64,000 nt of DNA. It comes from Phallusia mammillata. Lineage: Eukaryota > Chordata > Ascidiacea > Phlebobranchia > Ascidiidae. The stretch lies in NCBI GenBank assembly GCA_003260075.1, contig QLIY01000716.1:1-64000 (forward strand), read 5' to 3'. Of the stretch, positions 37,504-60,707 are shown one piece after another. Position numbers and translations under genes: made by a program. Every line of letters begins with the position of its first letter. Within the stretch, counting starts at the first letter, position 1. Below the pieces are notes generated by a model that did no database searches, was not told the origin of the DNA, and saw only the letters and a list, made by a program, of their open reading frames with translations.

Positions 37504-38590
37504 AGAGATGTGCCGAATTTATTTGGCCGATTTGGCCACTTTTGCAAAGATTCGGTTTCGGCCGAATAATTTGTTGCGATTCGGCCGATACCGAATCTTT
37601 CACGAACACAAATTTAAAGCGTAAATTGTGTCTTTTCAGCTTTGCAAGGTTCCACACAATCCTTCAAACTACGCCATAACTAAAATCGAGTCAACTATTA
37701 TATATTTTTAATGTATTTATGTTCTTCGCACTCCAGGCAGCAAATCAATAATTCATTGGCAGGTTGGCAATCATGCCTGAGGTAATGTTAAACCCAACAG
37801 AACCAAAATTATGACGAAACACAAGTATTCTGCACTGTTTGTCTGGTAGAAAAACTTATGTTTCCCCCCCCCCGTCGTACGCTACGCGTTTGACGTGAAA
37901 AAAATGTTTATCTACCAGGCAATTAGTGCAAAATGGTTGTGTTTCGTCCTTATTTCAGTTCTGTTGGGTTTAACACTGCCTAAACATGACTGCCAACCCG
38001 AAACTTAATTACTGGTTCCCCCCCCCCATCAACCGAATCATTTATGACGTCACGCGAAGTCGTAAGCTACGCGTTGGACATGAAAGTTTAAGTTTATCTA
38101 CCAGGCAATTAGTGCAGAATAGTGTTTCGTCATTATTTCAGTTCTGTTGGGTTTAACACTGCCTAAACATGAGTTGTCTGCAGTGGGAATAACGATAATA
38201 TGTTAAAAAATATAATGATTGGCGCGATTTTCGTTGGTAGTAATCAGAAAAGTCACGTTTAACGCTTTAAATTTGTGTTCGTAAAAGATTNAGCAGAAAA
38301 GACACGTTTAACGCTTTAAATTTGTGTTCGTAAAAGATTCGGTTTCGGCCGAATCGCAACAAATTATTCGGCCGAAACCGAATCTTTGCAAAAGTGGCCG
38401 ATTCGGCCGAATAATTCGGCAAACCGAATATTCGGTACATCTCTAGTTTTTATGTCAAACGCGTAACATACGACTTCGCGTGACATCACAAATGATTCGG
38501 TTGATTCGGCCAAATTTATTGGGCAAAACTGCTAAATATTCGATTTCGGCCGAACCGAGAATTAGCCTTTTCGGTACATCTCTATAGTAA
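37504..38590. mobile_element. Long palindromic element (AGAGATGTGCCGAATT family)
   Basis: The left arm starts TAGAGATGTGCCGAATTT at about 37504. An inverted arm ends GGTACATCTCTAG near 38447, and another ends GGTACATCTCTA near 38584. The arms share the words TTCGGTTTCGGCCGAAT and ACAAATTTAAAGC over more than 120 bp in inverted orientation. The interior has two related ~150-bp segments after C runs at 37864-37873 and 38018-38027, and a 37-bp direct repeat around a lone n at 38291. There is no transposase frame. Ends of this type are seen in non-autonomous hAT elements (inference). Confidence 0.7.
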
Positions 38591-38596
38591 TAACCA

Positions 38597-38732
38597 GGGA
38601 GTCGAATCGGAACGCAACCCGCGTACCTGTTTACTGTACTAAACCGGAACCAAACCCCAAAAAACAATCAACAGGGAACCGAACCGAACCGAACCGAACC
38701 TGAACCCGTATAACAAGTGGTTCGACTCCCTG
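38597..38732. repeat. Short copy of the CAGGGAGTCGAACC hAT-like family
   Basis: Starts CAGGGAGTCGAATCGG and ends GGTTCGACTCCCTG, inverted ends shared with the full element at 60708-61238. The interior is cut down and contains four tandem GAACC units. No target duplication is obvious. Confidence 0.7.
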
Positions 38733-39332
38733 ACTTTTAAGATTTATATAAACAGGAGATATCGCGGAACAAGAAATATCGTGGATGGTTTCAAAAAAAA
38801 TATTGTTAAATATTAACCTTTTCAGTTACCACGTACAACAAACGTATCGTATATTAAACAACGATCAACGAACTTATTTGAATGATATTGGCTTCTGTTG
38901 GTGTAGGCTACCTGTAAAATTTACACATCTTGGACTGCGGTTTTGGGGATTTACAATCCTAATTAAACGAAACCCCCTGCATACCTTGATTGCCAGGGCG
39001 TCGCGACGCACAGTTTGAGAACTACTGCCTTAAAGTGATTGCTTTGTTTCTTTTGCACTTAACACATAAAACACCCGGTTTTCTTTGACACACCTTCATG
39101 TTTAAAATATTGAAGATGAAAATAGACAAGAAAGAATTCAATTGAGAATATACAGAAAATATGGAATACAGTTCAGTGAGGAAACACATGCTGAATCATT
39201 AGATACTATGCAGAAATGGTGAAAGAACAAGTTTGAATGTAAGTGTACGGTATGATGTACAGTTCAATTTTAATCCAAATTTTTACGCTGTGATTTTAAA
39301 TGCTGTGCAATGACAGCAATTGACTCATATGC
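38733..39332. other. No gene recognised; hAT-like end near 38990-39028
   Basis: Contains CGTCGCGACGCACAGTTTG followed by AGAACTACTG, similar to the ends of SPIN-type hAT elements read on the minus strand. Otherwise nothing is seen. Confidence 0.5.
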
Positions 39333-39757
39333 TTAATTGGCTTCTGGCATTTTCCTTAAGCTTGAGGCAACAAATTTTCCAAAATAAGTGTAAGAATCAT
39401 TTTGCTGCTCAATGTTGAATGATTGTATTATTTCTTCACAAATCTGGTAAAGCTTCTCTAAATGTTTTTCCTGAAATTATATGAAACAGGTAGCCTAAGC
39501 GGCTGATACTGCAACATAAATATAGGCTACCAACCTGAAAATCCATTTCATCGGAACGTTTTCGTTTCCTGCCTCGCCTCGATGGTGATTGGACAGATGC
39601 ACTGGCTGAAACAGATTTCTTTTTCTTTATCAGTAATCCCCCCCCCCCCTGAAAATCCATTTCATCGGAACGTTTTCGTTTCCTGCCTCGCCTCGCCTCG
39701 ATGGTGATTGGACAGATGCACTGGCTGAAATAGATTTCTTTTTCTTTATCAGTAACA
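39333..39757 (-). CDS. C-terminal part of a basic, probably nuclear protein (MADF/BESS-like?)
   Basis: Two minus-strand exons, 39470-39333 with the stop and one ending at the donor at 39535, join in phase 0. The first ends with a Lys/Arg-rich stretch (SRRGRKRKRSDEMDFQ) that looks like a nuclear localisation signal. The second encodes EKHLEKLYQICEEII, then YFGKFVASSLRKMPEAN and stop. A short FGKFVAxxLRK segment near the end resembles the tails of MADF/Myb-like DNA-binding proteins, often transposon-derived (weak inference). The first exon is present twice, around a 12-C run at 39638-39649, so its true 5' limit is unclear. Upstream exons were not found. Confidence 0.45.
39535..39757. repeat. 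Duplicated exon around a 12-C run
   Basis: Block 39535-39637 is repeated at 39650-39757, with one copy carrying an extra CGCCT unit, separated by C at 39638-39649. Both copies encode the basic SRRGRKRKR region. Confidence 0.85.
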
Positions 39758-40665
39758 GTGTCACTAACAGTAGTAGTACCCTAATCTTATTTGAATTAAT
39801 CATTTTGCTGATGTACTAATCCGAGGAAATAAAATTGCACATGCTTATTTGATGCAATATAGAGTGCACCGTCCAATAACAATCTGTTTTTATCAATAAT
39901 GGAACCAAACTAATGAAATTTCCTATCAAATATTTTATGACCAGTCCAGCACGTTGACCCAGTTTTCTGGTCAATAACATTATGTATTGTTGCAGCGTTG
40001 GCGCCAACGGGAAACCGCACTGCGTGAAGCTCCCTGCTGGGTTAGACGTTGCGCGGAAAGTCGCACACTGCCCTGACCTCTCCACAGTCCACATGGTCAT
40101 CCGCCAATGCCAACCCCTGGCGATTTTGAATGAGACAATTGTTACACGTCTTTGCAGACAAATATGGAACGTTTACCCAACACCGCCAGAAAGTTTACCC
40201 CCGGCAGTTTAATTAGGGTTTTCCCCTAAATAAACAACATTACAATGTTGCTATTTTGCACTGCGTAATGTACTTTGCCATAACAGTGCTTCCCTAATAA
40301 AAATACAACTTGCTGCTTTCATAAAATTTATGTAAAAATGGAAATCAAATGAATATAACTTAATGATTTTGTTTCTGTATTTTGCATCGTTTTTCTACTT
40401 TTTTTGCAGAAATAAAAGTAAACGTTTTTTGGAATGACCTTGAGGGGTGTAGTGTTTTGTATGTGAAACCTAAAGTTTAGACAAAGGCACATCGACTTAC
40501 TATGTAATTAACTGGTAACCATGTTTTAACTGCCAGCCACGTGAAAGTATGTTAAAACAATGCTAAAACATTGTTGTGCTTTTAATTGGTTACATAAAGA
40601 TTAAAAACGTAGATTAAAGAATGTTTTTTGTTTCGTAGTGGAATTTGGCTACAATTAAAAATAGA
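39758..40665. other. Upstream of nardilysin; no confident gene
   Basis: A short open stretch on the plus strand at about 39982-40212 has no recognisable family. An acceptor-like TTTCGTAG at 40631-40638 lies just before the nardilysin frame and could mean an unseen 5' exon. Confidence 0.4.
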
Positions 40666-43600
40666 ATGGCTAAACTTCAAGTCCTCAGGGAACCCAAAAA
40701 ATCTCCCCATGACAAAAAAGAGTATAAAACAGTGGTTTTACCCAATGGATTGAAGGTCCTTTTAATCAGCGACCCTTCATTTCCGACCGAAAATGAGTTT
40801 GAGGATGATGAATCAGAAAACGATGAATACTCCAGTGAAGATGAGTCTGGTTCAGGTCATAAATATGATTTTACTAATTTTGTTTTATTAACACTAAGTT
40901 CCTAAAACTTTTTTATCAATTTACAATCTTTGCCTTATTTAACTTGCAGAGCATATTTGTCTTACGTGCAGCATAATGCACATATTTTATTGACAAAACT
41001 ATCTACTAATAAACTGTCTACTAATCAACTGTCTGTAAAATTATAGAAGTGGATGATGATGGAGCTCTTAGTGCAGATGGCCGTGATGACGGTTCTGAGA
41101 GTAAAAAGCAAGCTGCTGCTGCACTTTGTGTTGGAGTGGGCTCATTTTTAGACCCTGATAATATTCCAGGCCTCGCACATTTTTTGGAACATATGGTTTT
41201 TATGGGCACAGAAACCTATCCTGATGAAAATCATTTTGATAAGTTCATTCAAACACACGGAGGTTCAGATAATGCCAGCACGGATTGTGAGCATACTATG
41301 TATCAGTTCGAAGTTAACCCAAAGTATCTCAAACAAGCTCTGGAAATTTGGTCCAAGTTTTTTATTTGTCCCTTAATGACCTATTCCTGCATTGGTCGTG
41401 AAGTAAAAGCAGTACCCCCCCCCCGGATTGTGAGCATACTATGTATCAGTTCGAAGTTAACCCAAAGTATCTGAAACAAGCTCTGGAAATTTGGTCCAAG
41501 TTTTTTATTTGTCCTTTAATGACCTATTCTTGCATTGGTCGTGAAGTGAAAGCAGTGCCCCCCCCCCGTTTGAGGATGATGAATCAGAAAACGATGAATA
41601 CTCCAGTGAAGATGAATCTGGTTCAGGTCATAAATACACAGTTTTTTAATTTGACTGATTATACTTAAATAACACTGAGGTTTGATTTTTAAAAAATTGT
41701 AATTTTGCACTAACTTATTGTTTGGAGCATTTTTGTAACATGTGCATCATAATGCAGTTATTTGATGGAAAAAATGCTCATTTTTATCTATTAACTGTCC
41801 ATACAATTACAGAAGTGGATGATGATGGAGCTCTTAGTGCAGATGGGCATGATGACGGTTCTAAGAGTAAAAAGCAAGCTGCTGCACCCCCCCCCCGATT
41901 CTGAATTTCAAATGGCTGTAGTGGATGATCAGCCACGATTTGAGCAGCTACTAGGCCATCTTTGTAAGCATAACCCAATTAACAAGTTTCTCTGGGGCAA
42001 TGAAGTTTCATTAAAACAGAATCCAGAAAAGAATGGAGTTGATGTTTACAAGACTTTGCATGAGTTTCATAAACAACACTATTATGCTCCAAAAATGGTT
42101 TTGGCTCTACAATCCAATGAAAGTTTAGACACACTTCAACAATGGGTTGTGGAGATTTTTAGTGATGTCCCAGTGATGGATGTTCGTACAAATGGAGTCC
42201 AAACTAAGGAAGTTTGTGCTGATGTGCCTACATCCAAGCTACCCAGTTTTACTTTGTGCAATGTGGTACCTGTACAAAATATCCAAGAGATGCATTTTAT
42301 CTGGTTTTTGCCTTCAGTTATAAAAAACTACAAATGCAAGCCTTTACACTATGCACTGTGGTTGATTTCTCATGAAGGGAAGGGTGGTTTGTTGTCATGT
42401 TTGAAAGAGAAACATTTAGCTACCTCAATTGCAACAAATGATGATGATAGGTCTGGTTTTGATGATTGTAAGCTTTATGCATTGGTTTCCATAGACATAA
42501 CTCTAACGGAGCTTGGTGTGAAAAACAAAAATGAGGTCATTGACATTGTATTTGCTTACATATCAATGATAAGAGAGAGCGGTCCTTCAACTGCCATATA
42601 CAAGGAAATCCAACAAATCGAGTTGAACAACTTCACTTACATGGATGAGGACACTCCATTAAACAATGTGGAATGTGGAGCCCAGAATTTGCTGTTGTAT
42701 GCACCAGAAGATGTATGGACAGGTAAAAAAGTTATTCTAACATCGAAAGTACTTGTGCTTGCATATAGTGCTCTGTGTATTTTTACATTGTACTTTTAGG
42801 TGACTATCTAATGTCTGAATACAATCCAAATTTGATACAAGAAGTTATGAATGGTTTAATGCCTGACAAATGTATGCTGTTTCTTTATGATTCCAATAAC
42901 AAAAATCTGAATCCAACAGAGGTATGTAAACAAACATGTCTTATAGCATAGCTTATTGTCTGTGAGCTGAAGTGTTGAAAAATAGTACTAACTTCATAAG
43001 TATATTTTGTGATTTAGTTGAAGAAAGAACCGTGGTTTGGTACTCAATTTTTCACTGAAAAGATTGATCAAACATATGTGGACAAATGGCTGGCAAATGA
43101 TTTCAATTACAACCTTAGTTTGCCATTGGAAAATCATTTTATACCTTCTGATTTCACACTTGTGGACTCGCAAAAAAGCAGTGAGGACTTGATCACCAAT
43201 CCAAGCCTTCTTGTCGATGAACCTTTGCTGAAAACATGGTTTAAAACAGACCACAAGTTTAACTTACCTAAGGGATTTGCTCGTTTTATTTTGAACAACT
43301 CCAATTTCACAGCGACAACAGAGCATCAGGTGTTTTTAGATTTGCTAGTGGAAGTGCTAGAATACAATTTATCTGAAGTGATGTTTGATGCAACAGCTGC
43401 ATCATTTTACTATGGCATATCAATCAGCAACTATTATGGCCTGCAAGTAAAGGTATGATAATATGATTAATTATTAGGGTCACATTCCCTTTCGATTTTG
43501 CTTGCAAAAACAATCACATGCGTAGATCAAATGGTGTGTATAGTAAATGAATAAACAGGGTACACAAAGTATAAAAATGGAAATATATAGAAAAGCCACC

Positions 43601-44797
43601 TTTCTAGTATTGTTAGTCACATTAAAACTTTCTTGCAAACATTTTCAGGTCTCCGGATGCAGCCACAAAATGAATTTAGTTGTAGATCTTTTGTTTGACC
43701 ATCTGTTTGGCTTCTCAACTAACCAGGAAGTATTTGAGGAGCAACGAATGCTACTTAAAAAATCCTATTACAACAAGCTGCTGGAATCTAAAAAACTGTG
43801 CAAGGACATTAGACTCACTCTGCTAGAACGGCAACGATTTTCAATTGTTGACAAATATGCCATAATGGATCAGTTGACCCTTCCTGCTTTCCTAGCTTTT
43901 GTAAAAGCTTACCTTGCTGGTCTAAGAGTAGAATCTCTTGTTCAAGGCAACTTTGATGCAAAAGGTGGCATGAAACTTGTCAGTAAAATACAAGAAAAAC
44001 TTAAAGCTTCAGCACCTTGTAGGGTAGTTGAGAATAACCGCATCTTGACAGTTCCCATTACCAAACCTTACATCCATATCAGGGCAATGAATTTAAACGA
44101 TGACAATTCAATGGTTACTATCTACCTCCAGGTAGGGGCGTGTTCTGTTCGCAAAAGTGTAGAGCTCGAGCTGCTCAACATGATAATGGGTGAGCCCTGT
44201 TTTGACATCTTGCGCACCAAGAAACAACTTGGCTACAGCGTTTACACAATTGACCACCACACAGCCGGAGTGTTGGGCCTTTCCTTGAACGTTCAGTCGC
44301 AAAACAGTAAGTTCTCCGTGGAGCAGCTTACTGAAACTATGGTGGACTTCCTTCACAACGTCTTCTACAGTCTGCTCAAGAAGATGTCCCCTGAGGAGTT
44401 CCAAGAGCACGTGGATGCCCTTGACGCACTGAAGAAAGTCGACGACACGCAGCTGGAGGAGGAAGTCAACCGGAACTGGGATGAGATTCTGTCACGTGAC
44501 TTCGTGTTTGATCGACTGAAACGTGAGATCAAAGAATTGGAAACAGTTACTCATCGCGACGTATTGTCGCTGTATGAGTCGATCGTTTTGAGCCAACCGC
44601 GGCAACTCACTATACAGGTGAGAGGAAATACTCCAGACCAAAGTGGTGAGTCGACCGACCAGATCGAAAATCTTACAAAGTTTGAGTTTCTTGAAGCGAA
44701 TAACACCCAAAGTCCAAGCAATGCAAATGGGATCACAAATTTTGCATCGTTTAGGAAAACCGCTCAATACTACCCAGTGTGTCACACACAGATCTAA
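40666..44797 (+). CDS. NRDC: Nardilysin (M16 zinc metalloprotease), locus scrambled at exon 2
   Basis: Exons 40666-40855, 41047-41414 continued at 41897-42722, 42800-42921, 43018-43452 and 43649-44797 give about 1029 residues if 41415-41896 is ignored. Nardilysin cleaves before Arg in dibasic sites and helps shedding of membrane growth factors. The acidic insert (FEDDESENDEYSSEDESG, then VDDDG) before the catalytic domain distinguishes it from insulin-degrading enzyme. The inverted zinc motif is in GLAHFLEHMVFMG, followed by HGGSDNASTDCEHTMYQF. The C-terminal half retains HEGKGGLLSCLKEK, PCFDILRTKKQLGYSVY and EEVNRNWDEI. Human NRDC is about 1150 residues, so an N-terminal exon may be missing. 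The start chosen is the first ATG in frame. AATAAA is at 45015-45020. Confidence 0.9.
41287..41896. repeat. Three C-run junctions inserting duplicated nardilysin segments
   Basis: After codon V of GREVKAV comes a 9-C run (41415-41423), then a copy of 41287-41411, then a 10-C run (41558-41567), then a diverged copy of the end of exon 1, intron 1 and the start of exon 2 (40797-41110), then a 10-C run (41887-41896). Only after that does the frame resume at DSEFQMAV. The copied intron differs clearly from the original, as between haplotypes. Confidence 0.88.
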
Positions 44798-45692
44798 ATT
44801 GCGCAGGAGTACTGGCACCTCAGTGTGTGTTGTTTTTAAGTTTATTCCTTGTACCACTGTTTGTGCTTTTAATGGTTGTGCTTTACGGAAAAAAGCGAAA
44901 TGCGTGTTGTTGGTTTTATACGTCTGTTGTTTTATGTACCTTTTAATCCTTGTGTTCTGCGTGTGCACGCACCCGTAAGATATTTTCGAATAGAGGAAGT
45001 TTGGTGTTTTGTTCAATAAACAGAAGACTTTCTGTACCAGTTTGGTCTGGTCATTATTCAACGTTCTGTCCGAGTGTTTTGACGCGCTTCTGCTGCCAAT
45101 CTAAGCTGGTTTTTCGCAAAAAACTTTGTGCCGAAGAAATAATTGTTACTTGTTTTCTAGGTAAAGAACGTTTTTAAGATATAGTGAAGGATTGGCGATG
45201 GGAACTTTTGGCGATAGTTACTGTTTGTAAATCGTTGGTCAATATTTATACTAAACTACAAAAAGTGTAGAGTAACTTTTGACCCAAATACACATTGTTA
45301 AATATACTCTTTTGGGGGATTTTTGGAAAAGCGGTTGTTTCGTGTGTTAAACGGTGCTGGTTGCTGACTAAGTTGTGCACAAAAAATGAAAAATTAAGGT
45401 TTTCTAGAAATTAAACTCTGTGAAAATTAGGCAGTCCAATATAAATCTTAATCGGATTGTAATGTGCTGAAATTTAAATCATTAAATAACTCATAAACAA
45501 AGTATTTTGTGAAGACCAATATTTTGAATGTATTCTTGTCTTTGTGCGCAATAACGACAAAAAATAAGGTTTAAAATAGTCAACTTTGCACTAATCCTGG
45601 ATGTGTTGGGCTTCGACTAATCTAAAAACAAAAGGAGAAAACTGTTTTTACCTGGTAAAACTACCATGCGTTACAACGGTTGCACGATCTTG
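44798..45692. other. Intergenic region between convergent nardilysin and ABCB genes
   Basis: Contains the nardilysin polyadenylation signal at 45015-45020. Otherwise AT-rich with no gene seen. Confidence 0.5.
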
Positions 45693-53358
<7,666 letters not shown>

Positions 53359-54772
53359 TTTGTGCAGGCTACTCATACTGTTAATCGGCTGTTATGAACT
53401 GATAGGTTACGTGCAACTGGGCTCACGACTGTTTGGTAACTTACTGGACCCAGTCACGAACGTACTTACGTGAGACGGAAACTTTATAAGTATACAAATG
53501 CTGTCGGCTGACACGAAAAACCCACGATTGCATAGTTGATAAGCTGTGGTTGGCTAGCGACTGGCCTATGTCCTGACACCAGCAATGCCACAAAAAAGAA
53601 ATGTAAGCTAGCCTTCGAGTGACTCAACTAACATATTTGATTCTCATGTAGGCTAATAGCCTAGGCCTAATTATAGGACGCTTATCTTGATGCATAATTG
53701 CGACTATCACGCTATTTGTAAAACTTACAATTTTCCACAATAATAGCAATTTCCTTACCACAGTGTCAATTTGGCATGTTGGGTCAGTTTTCCTGACATG
53801 GTAGACGTGGCAAATTATTTTGGTGTGATCGCATTAGGCTAGCTTTATCGTCTCCAGCAGCAATGATGGGCTTTATTCCAACGTTTGGCAAGGGGCGCCA
53901 GCAATCTTTAAAAAAACAGAAAGATTCTAATATAGATTAGGCCTACGTGTAGTCCATGTTGTTCTAAAGACTATTTCAGAACAGACGCAAAACGATCATT
54001 GTAGTTGTTTAATCTTTATTTAAAAGTAGGCCTACTTGAATAAAAGCGCTAAAGCATTTACGAAGTCAAAAATTTCCGCGCCACTGTGTAATTAAAAAGC
54101 GCGAAATGACGAATGTAAATTACTGATGATGAATAGATAGGCCTGTTTGATGCGCTCAGCTGTTATATGGTGGTTTGTTATTAGCTTTGATCGGTTACGT
54201 ATATTACCAACATAACAAGATAGGCTTTTTTATGAAACTGAACAAGGTATGTACACACTCTTTGGGCCACAATTTTCTTCAACATTCCGTTTGTTACGAT
54301 TATTTTTTTAATTGACTTAGAAATCTTTCTCTTCTTGATATGCCATTGTAGCCTACACCCGGCGAACATATCAACCCCATACGCCGATTCGCTTGACTGA
54401 TTGTGATTGTGATGGCACTGATGTGTGTCGTAAAAAGAAAGAGAAACGAAAAACTGTACAAGATGTATTGATGAAGAATTACTTTTTTGTCTGCGGACTA
54501 AACCAAGATTATTATGTGAATTTTAGAAGGTTTTTCCGATCCGATAACTGAGAGCTAAAAACGGTTTGTTTAAACAGATTTGGTTTTGTATAGGTGTTAA
54601 TAATGTATTCGTGTGCTTTTCCGTAGCCATCCGCCCATCAGCACCGTATAACGACCGGTATAAGCGTATGTAACCATAAAAAATCACAGATATACTCTCT
54701 CTTTACAGTTGCTGGTAATCTTGTGGGTAACCTTTAATTTACTAGGATCTTTTTATTGGATTTTTTTTAAAT
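53359..54772. promoter_or_regulatory. Shared upstream region of divergent ABCB and UGDH genes
   Basis: 1.4 kb between two start codons facing away from each other. Both promoters and any 5' non-coding exons should be here. I see several AGGCCTA-type words around 53650-54130 but cannot name a specific factor site. No coding segment was recognised. Confidence 0.4.
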
Positions 54773-58563
<3,791 letters not shown>

Positions 58564-59533
58564 GGAACATTTTGCATCTAAACAGCTGCTGTTTGCAGTA
58601 TGTTTCACAATAATGTGGCACTTTTATAGCAGAAAAATACCTGCCTCTATTTTGTAGTAAAGTAAATGAATCATTTATCTTTTTTTTTTTGAAGACTAAA
58701 GCAATTGTTTACTATTTATTGTAAATTGAAGTACTATGTTTGAAACCTACATTTCATTTGCTTGGATTTTTTAAACTTTTTAAAAAAATTGTGTAACCCC
58801 ACTGTAAAATTAAGGGCTGTATCTTTAAAAAGCTTTGTTTTTACTGCATACAAGTCTTCTTCAAGAATATCCAAATACCTTACCAGCTGCTTATTGACAC
58901 TGACAACAGACATTGAAAAAGTTGACTGTTACATCAAAAATCGGCATGGTGCTGCTTTTCTCTCGAGACCATTTTTTTAAAATACACATTCCTCTATATT
59001 ATCGATACACACTGCTTTTACTTCTGTATTTGGAATACGGTTAATATAACCATGTAGACTTGCACTTTTAATAAAGTATTTATGCACTGTACAAAGACCT
59101 GTGGTTTAGAGAATGAGGACTTATCAGTTTTATTGTGGGGCAATATTATTTGCCTGCTGCAGCATCTACTTAAGCAGTCATCTGTGGAAAGTATTTACAT
59201 CGGCCAACCAATGTTATTTCAAATGGTACAAATAAACATCAATCAGTTTATACAAAACTTGTCACCAATCATCAACCAATACTAAAGTATCTAGATCCAG
59301 TTCATAGTATCCTTATGCCACCATACTTGTTTGGTTGCGATCAAAAAACATTTACATCATGTTATCACCAAGTTTATAAAGCTCTTCTGACAAGTGTTTT
59401 TATTTTTTTAAATACTTGCCAGAAGAGCTCTATAAATTTGATACCATACCATTCCTATACTTTTTATATTATTTTATAATGATGTGTAGAAACTAGTAAA
59501 AAAGTTAATGAGGCATTGGAATTGTTTTTGGTT
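58564..59533. other. Shared 3' region of convergent UGDH and RSL24D1
   Basis: UGDH 3' UTR with a polyadenylation signal at 59070-59075, and the RSL24D1 3' end in the opposite direction. A long hairpin lies at 59372-59438. No additional gene was seen. Confidence 0.55.
59372..59438. repeat. Inverted repeat (hairpin) between convergent gene ends
   Basis: Arms of about 28 bp, from TTTATAAAGCTCTTCTGACA and its imperfect complement TGCCAGAAGAGCTCTATAAA, are separated by a short T-rich loop. The loop region contains TTTATT (59399-59404), which is AATAAA for the minus-strand RSL24D1 transcript, about 130 bp after its stop. Confidence 0.8.
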
Positions 59534-60166
59534 TTATGCATTTTCCATCTCTTCATCTTCTGGTAGAACTTCAACAATTTCTTCTTGTTGTCGTTTTTGA
59601 ATTAATCCAGCAGCAGGGGATTTTATCAGATTAACATTTTGTTTAACTTCGCGAATGTCTGCTTCTTTTTCTACAGTCTTTCCGACCTTTAATCTGTAAA
59701 TAAAATATAGAAAAATGCATTAATACCTGTGTGCAAAACTTTAACTCCTAGTTTGCTTTAGGTAAGTTAATAGCATACCTGTTCATTATAAACTGGTTGT
59801 GTCTCTTTGTCTTAATTTCTTCAATTCGTTTCAGGGCAGTAACTGTTTTTGTCCAAGTTTCACGGTTATACTTCACAGGGCAATTTCTACGCTTTTCAAA
59901 CTCTAGTGATGTGTCATTGGTTAAATCTTTTCCATTTAATCTTCGGTACGCCTTGGTCCACTTCACCTGAGTAAAGTATGTGATAAATAATGGACATAAG
60001 GTGTAAGTTATCAGTTTCTCACCTTTCTAGGGTTTCTCTTTTTCTTAAAAGCCTTGTGACACTTTGCCCGACAAAAGTTGAACACTTTACAGTCATTTCT
60101 GACAAAAGTGGTTCCGTGACCAGGGTACACCGGTGACGAGCAAAACGAACATGATTCTATTCTCAT
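59534..60166 (-). CDS. RSL24D1: Ribosome biogenesis protein RLP24 (RSL24D1), 3 exons
   Basis: Minus-strand exons 60166-60023, 59966-59779 and 59693-59534 give 163 residues, the same length as the human protein. It is an eL24-like factor that occupies the eL24 site on pre-60S particles in the nucleolus and recruits the AAA-ATPase that later swaps it for eL24. Visible are the N-terminal zinc-binding pattern ([18 protein letters not shown], then [18 protein letters not shown]), [30 protein letters not shown], a helical [18 protein letters not shown] and the acidic end ([10 protein letters not shown]). The first exon ends exactly after the zinc finger. Splice sites are canonical. Confidence 0.96.
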
Positions 60167-60707
60167 TTCGACAAACGTTTGTTGCTTTTATAACGAAAAA
60201 TAAAATTAGTTAAGATGTGTGTAACCAAGGTATCAAACACGACTAAAAAACCACTGTCTTACTAATATGTTTACTGTAAAAGTAAAACAAACCTAAACCA
60301 CACAATATTCGGTGCTGCAAATCACAAATCTTACATTTGTACAAAAAATATACTTGGGGATTTATTTTGGACACATGGCGTGATGTAATGACGGAGTACG
60401 TTTTCAGCGTAGAATTGTACATTGTTTTAAGCGCACCAATCGATGTGAATGTACTGAGGTGTTTTACCATAGAATACTAAACATAAGTAATCTATGGTTT
60501 TACCAAAGATAAATGGCAAAGAATTTGACATTTCTGTCACATCATAGATACCATAAAACTATAACTTTATAATATCTATGGTCACATTTAGATACAGTAG
60601 TAGTGAAATAAATTTTGTCCACACTAAAATTAAACAGTAGTAGCTAATTGTATCAGATTTGTTATTAATGCATTGACAGATAAGAGCATAAAATAATCTG
60701 TTATCTT
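60167..60707. other. Upstream of RSL24D1; no further gene
   Basis: Promoter region of RSL24D1 should be here. A weak inverted-repeat tendency around 60470-60590 (CATAGATACC, CTATGGT words) is present, but no coding content. Confidence 0.45.

Noticed and set aside
39982-40212. Plus-strand frame of 76 codons upstream of nardilysin
   Set aside because: No recognisable motif, no clear splice partner, and it is not in phase with the nardilysin first exon.
44492-45061. 189-codon frame on the minus strand
   Set aside because: It is antisense to the last nardilysin exon and shows no recognisable domain.
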